From contig JAHLLK010000067.1 in assembly GCA_020444165.1 (NCBI GenBank), forward strand, positions 1 through 33,472: 33,472 nucleotides of DNA, read 5' to 3'. Every line of letters starts with the position of its first letter. Positions within the stretch are counted from its first letter, which is position 1. Under the pieces are notes generated by a model. It was not told where the DNA came from. It made no database searches and was given only the letters and a program-made list of their open reading frames with translations. This DNA is from Deltaproteobacteria bacterium (GTDB lineage Bacteria > Desulfobacterota > Desulfarculia > Desulfarculales > Desulfarculaceae). The position numbers and the translations under genes are program-made. Positions 14,592-20,965 of the stretch are shown in pieces.

Positions 14592-15305
14592 TTATTGGGC
14601 TTGGCAGACGGGGGAGTCGTCGGCCGCAGAAACGGCCGAACTGACGTAGATCTTGAGGGCCGCCCCGCGGCCCAGGGCCAGCCGGGTGCCGCGCACCGCC
14701 ACCACCACCGGCCCGTGCCCGCCGGAGATGACCTCCAACTGGGTGCCGGGGCAGATGCCCAAGTCGGCGAGTTGGTTGCTCACCTTGTCGCCGCCCATGA
14801 CCCGCTCCACCCGGAGGCGCTCCCCGGGGATGGCCAGGGTCAAGGGTATGGAGGGTTCGCGTTTGGCCAGGCATTGGGGGCACAGGCCATAGATTTGCAG
14901 CCGATGCTGCAAGGGCAGGAAGCCGGTCTCTTGCTGCAAGTCCCGGGTCAGGCCTTGGAGGGCCGGGGCGTTGAACTCGGTGATGCCCCCGCAACGGGTG
15001 CAAATCAGGTGGTCGTGGTGGTCGCCCAGATGGCGGTGCTCATAAACCGGCGGGCCGCCGTTGAAGTGGCGCCGGGTGGCCAGGCCATACTTGGTCAGGA
15101 GGTCCAGGGTGTTCGCCACGAATTCGGGCTCCAGGTCGTGGCCATTTTTCCGGAGCAGGCGTTGCCAGCCATCGGCGCTCAGGTGATCCTCCGTGGCCAG
15201 AAAGGCTTCCAACACAGCCAACCGGTCCGGCACCCGATCCAGTCGGACCTGCTTGAGCAACCGCTCGAACTGTAGCCTTTCCTCTTGATGCAACGTGGCG
15301 GTCAA
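14592..15305 (-). CDS. Fur-family regulator fused to a C-terminal FeoA domain
   Basis: A 237-residue fusion. Residues about 8-147 are a Fur-type repressor: a winged-helix region (VLEAFLATEDHLSADGWQRLL and following helices), the histidine-rich metal site HRHLGDHHDHLICTRC (90-105), and two CxxC pairs (C102/C105 and C142/C145) forming the structural zinc site. Residues about 152-222 are a FeoA-like SH3 domain (LRVERVMGGDKVSNQLADLGICPGTQLEVISGG). The arrangement parallels DtxR-type regulators, which carry an SH3-like C-terminal domain, but on a Fur scaffold. The start is a TTG at 15305 with GGGGAA about 9 bases upstream. It is encoded upstream of feoAB on the same strand, with its own operator-like dyad at 15362-15384, suggesting autoregulation and control of feoAB by iron. 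Confidence 0.88.
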   Translation of the reverse strand: MTATLHQEERLQFERLLKQVRLDRVPDRLAVLEAFLATEDHLSADGWQRLLRKNGHDLEPEFVANTLDLLTKYGLATRRHFNGGPPVYEHRHLGDHHDHLICTRCGGITEFNAPALQGLTRDLQQETGFLPLQHRLQIYGLCPQCLAKREPSIPLTLAIPGERLRVERVMGGDKVSNQLADLGICPGTQLEVISGGHGPVVVAVRGTRLALGRGAALKIYVSSAVSAADDSPVCQAQ

Positions 15306-15361
15306 GGTGTATTCCCCGGTGACGGTTTGGGCTCGCAGAGGAGCTTATCAGTCCCTAGCAG

Positions 15362-15384
15362 TTATTACAACTCAGTAACAATAA
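15362..15384. promoter_or_regulatory. second copy of the operator dyad
   Basis: The same 23-base arrangement as at 14453-14475: TTATT and AATAA outer arms with the inner CT-S-AG centre. It lies in the gap between the divergent fur-feoA fusion (start 15305) and terC-like gene (start 15507), so it could regulate either or both. No clear -35/-10 pair could be assigned around it. Confidence 0.65.
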
Positions 15385-15401
15385 AGTAACCACGGCGGAG
15401 G

Positions 15402-15464
15402 CCCTCGGCAAGCGGCCGCCTTGCCGAGGGGCAGGGGGCGTGCTAATTTGGGACCCGCCTGCCC
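15402..15464 (+). promoter_or_regulatory. two-hairpin leader upstream of the TerC-like gene
   Basis: CCCTCGGCAAG (15402-15412) pairs perfectly with CTTGCCGAGGG (15420-15430) around CGGCCGC. A second stem pairs GGGCAGG plus GCG (15429-15440) with CGCCTGCCC (15456-15464). The two share two bases at 15429-15430. They sit 43-105 bases before the terC-like start. It may be an attenuator or metal-responsive leader. TerC-family genes often carry a manganese riboswitch, but its conserved bases are not seen here. Confidence 0.4.
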
Positions 15465-15506
15465 GTGCCGCCCCCGGCCCAACTTCTTACCCGGATTGGA
15501 AGCTCC

Positions 15507-16235
15507 ATGAGCGAATACCTGTCCCTGCACAGCCTGGCCGCCCTGGCCTCCCTGACCGCCTTGGAGATCGTGCTGGGCATTGACAACATCGTGTTCATCG
15601 CGGTGTTGACCGGCCGCCTGCCCCTGGCCGCCCAGGCCCTGGCCCGGCGGCTGGGCATGAGCCTGGCGCTTATCACCCGCATCCTGCTGCTGTTGGGCAT
15701 CACCTGGGTCATGGGCCTCACCCGGCCCCTGTTCGAAGTGATGGGCCACTCCTTCACCGGCCGGGATCTGATTCTCCTGGGCGGCGGACTGTTCCTCCTG
15801 GTCAAGGCCACCCACGAGATCCACGGCCAGATCGAGGGCGCCCAGGGCGAGGGACCGGCCCAGGGCGGAGCCTCCTTCTGGCCGGTGGTGATCCAGATCG
15901 GGCTGTTGGACATCATCTTCAGCCTGGACTCGGTGATCACCGCCGTGGGCATGGCCAAGGAGCTGGCCATCATGATCACCGCGGTGGTGGCGGCCATGCT
16001 GGTGATGATCTGGTTCAGCGGACCGGTGAGCCACTTCATCTCCCGCCACCCCACCATGCGGGTGTTGGCCCTGTCCTTTCTCATCCTCATCGGGGTGATG
16101 CTCCTGGCCGAGGGGGTGGGCCAGCACATCGACCGGGGCTACATCTATTTCGCCATGGCCTTCAGCCTGGGGGTGGAGCTGGTGAACATGCGGGTGCGGC
16201 CCCGGGCCCCGGCCCCGGTAGAACCGGCGGAGTGA
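15507..16235 (+). CDS. TerC family integral membrane protein, putative metal exporter
   Basis: A 242-residue polytopic membrane protein with about seven hydrophobic segments. Both family signatures are present: LEIVLGIDNIVFIAVLTG near residues 16-33, with its acidic LGIDN core, and the second-half repeat IGLLDIIFSLDSVITAVGM. TerC-family proteins are linked to tellurite resistance and, in several bacteria, to manganese export. The start is the ATG at 15507 after GGA/AG-rich sequence; the frame opens at 15465, but that part is the hairpin leader. It is divergent from the Fur-FeoA gene, with the shared operator dyad between them, so metal-dependent regulation is likely. The transported ion is inferred, not shown. 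Confidence 0.88.
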   Translation: MSEYLSLHSLAALASLTALEIVLGIDNIVFIAVLTGRLPLAAQALARRLGMSLALITRILLLLGITWVMGLTRPLFEVMGHSFTGRDLILLGGGLFLLVKATHEIHGQIEGAQGEGPAQGGASFWPVVIQIGLLDIIFSLDSVITAVGMAKELAIMITAVVAAMLVMIWFSGPVSHFISRHPTMRVLALSFLILIGVMLLAEGVGQHIDRGYIYFAMAFSLGVELVNMRVRPRAPAPVEPAE

Positions 16236-16261
16236 AGCGGGGGGCGGCTCTCCTTGGCAGC

Positions 16262-16318
16262 TTGACAGCCGGACAAGGGGCTTCTAACCTGCAAGTATCG
16301 GATTCCGAAAACGGAACC
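16262..16318 (+). promoter_or_regulatory. promoter with downstream dyad before the DUF362 gene
   Basis: TTGACA (16262-16267), a 17-base spacer and TAACCT (16285-16290) form a promoter with a perfect -35 but a weak -10. A dyad, GGATTCCG-AAAA-CGGAACC (16300-16318), lies just downstream, where it could act as an operator or early hairpin. It is about 190 bases upstream of the DUF362 start codon. Confidence 0.45.
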
Positions 16319-16482
16319 TCCCGGCCTCATCAAGTAATCTAACGTAATAACGCCAGGTTGCCGCACGGTGCCAGGGCAGGTTCAGACTCCGCCCCCCAGG
16401 AAGGGGGGACGCTGCCGCCGGGCGGCAGCCGAGGTTGGGAAACTCCGCCGCTTATCCACCTACCCAAGAAGGGAAGGCTCCC

Positions 16483-17637
16483 ATGGCCAGCAAGGTCTTT
16501 TTCGCCGACATGCGCGCGTCCCTGAAACGCAACTTCCCGGACAAGATCCGCGACCTCATCGAGCAGGTGGGCCTGGCCCAGCGCATCAAGCCCGGCGGCC
16601 TCACCGCCATCAAGATCCACTTCGGTGAGAAGGGCAACACCGCCTACATCCGCCCGGTCTACGCCCGCATCTTCGTGGACGCGGTGCGGGCCGCCCGGGG
16701 CAAACCCTTTCTCACCGACGCCAACACCCTGTACGTGGGCACCCGTTCCGACTCGGTGAGCCACCTCACCACGGCCACGGAAAACGGCTTTGCCTACAGC
16801 GTGGTGGGCGCGCCGTTGATCATCGCCGACGGGCTCCGGGGCGACCATTTCCGCGAAGTGCCGGTGAACCTGCCCGAGTGCGAGGTGGCCTACATCGGGG
16901 CCGAGGTGGTGGACGCCGACTGCCTCATCAGCCTGGCCCACTTCAAGGGCCACGAGCTGGCCGGCTTCGGCGGCACCAACAAGAACCTGGGCATGGGCGC
17001 GGCCAGCCGCCACGGCAAGCTGTTCCAGCACTCGGACATCACCCCGGCCATCATGGCCGAGAAATGCATCGCCTGCGGCGCCTGCATCCGCCGCTGCCCG
17101 GCCAGCGCCATCAAGTTCACCAAGCGGGGGGCCGACGAGCCCGCGCCCGAGCACGCGCAAAACCCGGAACTCCGGGCGGTGAAGGACCCCGAAAAGTGCA
17201 TCGGCTGCGGCGACTGCGTCCTCACCTGCCCCGAAGGGGCCATCCAGATCCAGTGGAACGCCGAGATCCCGGCCTTCCTCCGGCGCATGACCGCCTACAC
17301 CAAGGGCGTGCTGACCGGCAAAGAGGACCACGCGGTGTTCTTCAACTTCATCACCGATGTCAGCCCGGCCTGCGACTGCTACCCCTTCCAGGACGCGGCC
17401 ATCGTCAGCGACATCGGGGTGTTGGCCTCCACCGACCCGGTGGCCATCGACCAGGCCGCGGTGGACCTGGTGAACCAGGCCCCGGGGCTCGGCGGGAGCT
17501 GCCTGAAGCACGAGTGCCTGGCCCCGGGCAGTGACAAGTTCCGCTCCATCTATCCCCACGTGGATTGGTCGGTGCAGTTGGCCTATGGCCAGGAGATCGG
17601 CCTGGGCAGCCGGGAGTATGAACTGTTGACCGTATAG
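16483..17637 (+). CDS. DUF362 domain protein with two [4Fe-4S] ferredoxin motifs
   Basis: A 384-residue cytoplasmic protein. An N-terminal DUF362 part (about 1-185) contains KIHFGEKGNTAYIRP and the LAHFKGHELAGFGGTNKNLGMG motif typical of the family. Two ferredoxin cluster motifs follow: C195-x2-C198-x2-C201-x3-C205 and C239-x2-C242-x2-C245-x3-C249. DUF362 resumes to the C-terminus with DPVAIDQAAVDLVNQAPG. The two clusters suggest electron transfer, but no substrate is established for the family. The start ATG at 16483 follows GAAGGGAAGG. It lies between the TerC-like gene and fetAB, so a role in iron or Fe-S metabolism is possible from context only. Confidence 0.9.
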   Translation: MASKVFFADMRASLKRNFPDKIRDLIEQVGLAQRIKPGGLTAIKIHFGEKGNTAYIRPVYARIFVDAVRAARGKPFLTDANTLYVGTRSDSVSHLTTATENGFAYSVVGAPLIIADGLRGDHFREVPVNLPECEVAYIGAEVVDADCLISLAHFKGHELAGFGGTNKNLGMGAASRHGKLFQHSDITPAIMAEKCIACGACIRRCPASAIKFTKRGADEPAPEHAQNPELRAVKDPEKCIGCGDCVLTCPEGAIQIQWNAEIPAFLRRMTAYTKGVLTGKEDHAVFFNFITDVSPACDCYPFQDAAIVSDIGVLASTDPVAIDQAAVDLVNQAPGLGGSCLKHECLAPGSDKFRSIYPHVDWSVQLAYGQEIGLGSREYELLTV

Positions 17638-17747
17638 GCGGACGCTCCACACCCTTCACCCCCCGGTGGCGCGGAAAAAAGTCACCGTTTGGCCACAGGA
17701 TGGGTGGGTAACCTGGTCCCCGCGGGAGTTATGCTGCCTGATGGATC

Positions 17748-17794
17748 GGCGGGAGGTCAGCCAGGCCCTGGCTGGGCCTGGCTGACCTCCCGCC
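17748..17794. terminator. 20-bp perfect inverted repeat upstream of fetA
   Basis: GGCGGGAGGTCAGCCAGGCC (17748-17767) is the exact reverse complement of 17775-17794, with a 7-base CTGGCTG loop. It lies 110 bases after the DUF362 stop and 26 bases before the fetA ribosome site. There is no T-run. It may terminate the DUF362 transcript or act as a leader hairpin for fetAB. Confidence 0.5.
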
Positions 17795-17834
17795 GCGCCT
17801 GCCCAGGGGACCCCTGCGCTAGGAGGCCACAGCC

Positions 17835-18548
17835 TTGACCCGGCGTCTGCTCGAAGAGGAAGTTCTGAGCCTGACCGGGGTGCGCTTTGCCTACGGCGAG
17901 GCGCCTCTTATCCGGGGGGTGGAGCTGGGCCTGGCCGCCGGCGAGGCGGTGTGGATCTCCGGCCCCTCGGGCGGTGGCAAGAGCACCCTGCTGAGGCTCA
18001 TGAACCGGCTCCTGTCCCCCTCGGGCGGGAATATCCGCTTCCTGGGCCGCCTGTTGGAGGAGTGGCCGCCGCCCCAGCTCCGCCGCCGGGCGGTCTTGTT
18101 GGGCCAGGCCCCGGTGATGACCGCCGCCAGCCTGGCCGACAACCTCTACCTCCCCTTCGGCTTCCGCGCCGCCCGGGACCTGACCCGCCCGCCCTGGGAA
18201 GAGGTGGCGGCGCTCTTGGCCAGCCTGGGCCTGCCCGGCCTGGCTCCGGCCACCCCGGCCGGGGAGCTGTCGGTGGGCCAGCGCCAGCGGGTGGCCCTGG
18301 CCCGGGTGCTCTTGCTGGCTCCCCGGCTCCTTCTTTTGGACGAGCCCTTGGCGCCCCTGGACCCGGCCTCCCGCGGCCTGGTGGAGGAGCGCCTGGAGGA
18401 GTACCTGCGGGGCGGCGGGGCCGTGGTGCTGGTGAGCCACCAGGAGCCGCTGTTCGCCCACCGCGGCCTGGAGCTGGTGGGCGGGCGGCTCTTCGAAGCC
18501 GGGGGACCTGGCCCCTATCCCCCGATATTCCCGGCGGAAGGGGCCTGA
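17835..18548 (+). CDS. fetA: FetA-type ABC transporter ATP-binding protein
   Basis: A 237-residue ABC ATPase. Walker A is GPSGGGKST (about residues 43-51), the Q-loop is near LLGQAP, the signature motif is LSVGQRQRVALAR (about 147-159), Walker B is LLLLDEPLAPLD, and the switch His is in VLVSHQEP. All catalytic motifs are intact. The start is TTG at 17835 with a perfect AGGAGG 8 bases upstream. It is followed 1 base after its stop by a FetB-type permease, the arrangement of the E. coli fetAB (ybbLM) pair, which is linked to iron export and resistance to oxidative stress. Its place next to the feo locus fits iron homeostasis. The name rests on the paired permease. Confidence 0.85.
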   Translation: MTRRLLEEEVLSLTGVRFAYGEAPLIRGVELGLAAGEAVWISGPSGGGKSTLLRLMNRLLSPSGGNIRFLGRLLEEWPPPQLRRRAVLLGQAPVMTAASLADNLYLPFGFRAARDLTRPPWEEVAALLASLGLPGLAPATPAGELSVGQRQRVALARVLLLAPRLLLLDEPLAPLDPASRGLVEERLEEYLRGGGAVVLVSHQEPLFAHRGLELVGGRLFEAGGPGPYPPIFPAEGA

Positions 18549-18549
18549 G

Positions 18550-19359
18550 ATGAGCGCCATCCCCCCCATCGGCGCCGGGCAACTGGCCCTGGCCCTGGTT
18601 TTCGTGCTCCTGGCCGGGGCGGCCAACCTCTGGCTCAAGCTGGGCCTGGGCCGCGACCTGTTGGTGGGCACGGTCCGCACCTTTGCCCAGCTCTTCCTCA
18701 TGGGCTACGTCCTGGTCTACGTGTTCCGGGTGGAGCAGGCCTGGCTGGTCCTGGCCATGTTCGCGGGCATGATCTTCTTCGCCGCCCGCATCGTGGCCGG
18801 CCGCGTGAAAAACAAGGGCCCCCGGGTCTTCAACCCCGTGTTCCTCTCCATGCTGGGCAGCTACATGGTGGTCACCTTCCTGGTGGTGGCGGTGGTGGTG
18901 CAGGCCCAGCCCTGGTGGGAAGCGCGCTATTTCCTGCCCCTGGGCGGCATGGTGGTGGGCAACTCCATGAACGCCATGGCCCTTTCCCTGGAGCGGCTGT
19001 TCAGCGAGGTGAAAAACCGCCGGCTGGAGCTGGAAATGCTTCTCTCCCTGGGGGCTGACCCCCGGGAAGCCTCGGCCGGCGCCGTGGCCGACAGCGTGGC
19101 CGCGGGCATGATCCCCACCATCAACTCCATGATGGGGGTGGGGGTGGTGTTCCTGCCCGGCATGATGACCGGCCAGATCCTGGCCGGGGCCGACCCCCTG
19201 GTGAGCATCAAATATCAGATAGTGGTGATGCTTATGCTGGTAGGCTCCACCACCCTGGCCAGCCTCCTGGCCGTGCACCTGGCCCGGCGGCGGCTGTTCA
19301 ACCCGGCCGGGCAGTTGGCCTGGCCCCCCCTGGGCGTCCCCAAGAGCCCGGGCGCCTGA
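18550..19359 (+). CDS. fetB: FetB-type ABC transporter permease (UPF0014)
   Basis: A 269-residue permease with about seven membrane segments. UPF0014 features are clear: TVRTFAQLFLMGYVL, the PLGGMVVGNSMNAMALSLERL block (about 135-156), LSLGADPREAS, and IPTINSMMGVGVVFLPGMMTGQILAGADP (about 195-222). It pairs with FetA to form an exporter, thought to move excess iron out of the cell. The start ATG is 1 base after the fetA stop, with AAGGGG upstream, so the pair is translationally coupled. The gene is complete. Confidence 0.92.
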   Translation: MSAIPPIGAGQLALALVFVLLAGAANLWLKLGLGRDLLVGTVRTFAQLFLMGYVLVYVFRVEQAWLVLAMFAGMIFFAARIVAGRVKNKGPRVFNPVFLSMLGSYMVVTFLVVAVVVQAQPWWEARYFLPLGGMVVGNSMNAMALSLERLFSEVKNRRLELEMLLSLGADPREASAGAVADSVAAGMIPTINSMMGVGVVFLPGMMTGQILAGADPLVSIKYQIVVMLMLVGSTTLASLLAVHLARRRLFNPAGQLAWPPLGVPKSPGA

Positions 19360-19437
19360 TTCCCCTCCAACTGGTTGACCCACCGGAGCCGGCGGCCTGG
19401 GGCCGGCCCGATGCGGTGATTTTTGCGCCCGCTGTCA

Positions 19438-19455
19438 CGTTCACCCAAATGAACG
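19438..19455. promoter_or_regulatory. dyad upstream of the hydroxylase promoter
   Basis: CGTTCA-CCCAAA-TGAACG is a perfect 6-bp inverted repeat with a 6-base centre, ending 23 bases upstream of the -35 element at 19479. The position suits an activator or regulator binding site for the molybdenum hydroxylase operon. No regulator gene is adjacent. Confidence 0.4.
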
Positions 19456-19478
19456 CATTACCGCTTATCTTCCAGTGC

Positions 19479-19507
19479 TTGACCCTTGGCCCCCTTACTG
19501 CTAAACT
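19479..19507 (+). promoter_or_regulatory. sigma-70-type promoter of the molybdenum hydroxylase operon
   Basis: TTGACC (19479-19484), a 17-base spacer and TAAACT (19502-19507). It lies about 73 bases upstream of the preferred TTG start of the 2Fe-2S subunit. Confidence 0.6.
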
Positions 19508-19579
19508 ACCCTTGCTAATTAAGATAATCCAAGCTTTTCGCCCCCTTTGTCCGTCAACACCCAAACGGCGAGGCCGCAG

Positions 19580-20077
<498 letters not shown>

Positions 20078-20080
20078 GCC

Positions 20081-20965
20081 ATGGCCACCCCCCTGTTCGA
20101 GCATTACCAGCCCCGCAGCCTGGAAGAGGCCCTGGATCTTCTGGGCATGTACCGCTCCAGCGTGAAACTCTTTGCCGGTGGCACGGACCTGGTGCCCAAG
20201 ATCCGGGCCGGAGTGGTGAAAGCGCGCCACATCGTCAGCCTGAACCGGGTGCCCGGACTCGCGGGCATCAGTTTCATGGAGGACGACGGCCTGGTCATCG
20301 GCGCCACCACCAAGATTTCGGCCGTGGCCGACCACCCGGCGGTGCAGGAGCGCTACCCCGCCCTGGCCCACGCGTGCAGCGTGATGGCCACCCCCCAGAT
20401 CCGCAACATGGGCACGGTCACCGGCAACCTGGTGAACGCCGCGCCCAGCGCGGACACCGCCCTGCCGCTGTTGGTCTACGGGGCCAACCTGGTGTTGGTG
20501 GAGCGGGGCGGCCGCCGCCGGGAGCGCCTGGAGGAGTTCTTCACCGGTCCGGGTTGCTGCAGCCTGGAGCCGGTGGAGATGGTGGAGGCCATCCGGGTGC
20601 CCTCGCCGCCGGAGCGCAGCGGCTCTTGCCATATGCGGCTCTCGGCCCGCAGCCAGGTGGATATCGCCGCGGTGGGCGTGGCCGGCATGCTGTGCCTGGA
20701 TATGGCGGGCCGCATCATCACCGCCCGGATCGCCCTGGGTTCGGTGGCCCCCACGCCGCTTCGGGCCCGGGAGGCCGAGGACATGCTGGTGGGCCAAATG
20801 CCCGAGCCGAAGCTTCTGGCCCGGGCCGCGGCCGGCTGCGTGCGGGTGAGCCGGCCCATCGACGATGTGCGCGCCACGGCGGCCTACCGGCGGGCCATGG
20901 TGCACGTGTTGGCCCAGCGGGTGCTGGAGCGCTGCCTGGTCCTGGCCCAAGGAGGTGAGCGATGA
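20081..20965 (+). CDS. molybdenum hydroxylase FAD subunit
   Basis: A 294-residue FAD-binding subunit of the CoxM/XdhB type. FAD contacts are in the N-terminal FAGGTDLVPKIR (about 31-42) and in TPQIRNMGTVTGNLVNAAPSADTALPLL (about 107-134). The C-terminal CO-dehydrogenase-type flavin domain follows (about 180-285). There is no four-cysteine insertion of the kind found in 4-hydroxybenzoyl-CoA reductase beta subunits, so a third Fe-S cluster is unlikely. The start ATG follows AAGGGAGAG. Its stop overlaps the next start (ATGA), so the three subunits form one coupled operon. Confidence 0.93.
   Translation: MATPLFEHYQPRSLEEALDLLGMYRSSVKLFAGGTDLVPKIRAGVVKARHIVSLNRVPGLAGISFMEDDGLVIGATTKISAVADHPAVQERYPALAHACSVMATPQIRNMGTVTGNLVNAAPSADTALPLLVYGANLVLVERGGRRRERLEEFFTGPGCCSLEPVEMVEAIRVPSPPERSGSCHMRLSARSQVDIAAVGVAGMLCLDMAGRIITARIALGSVAPTPLRAREAEDMLVGQMPEPKLLARAAAGCVRVSRPIDDVRATAAYRRAMVHVLAQRVLERCLVLAQGGER

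Noticed and set aside
15385..15506. yybP-ykoY manganese riboswitch before terC
   Set aside because: Expected from the gene family, but the conserved GGGGAGUA-type loop and partner bases were not found.
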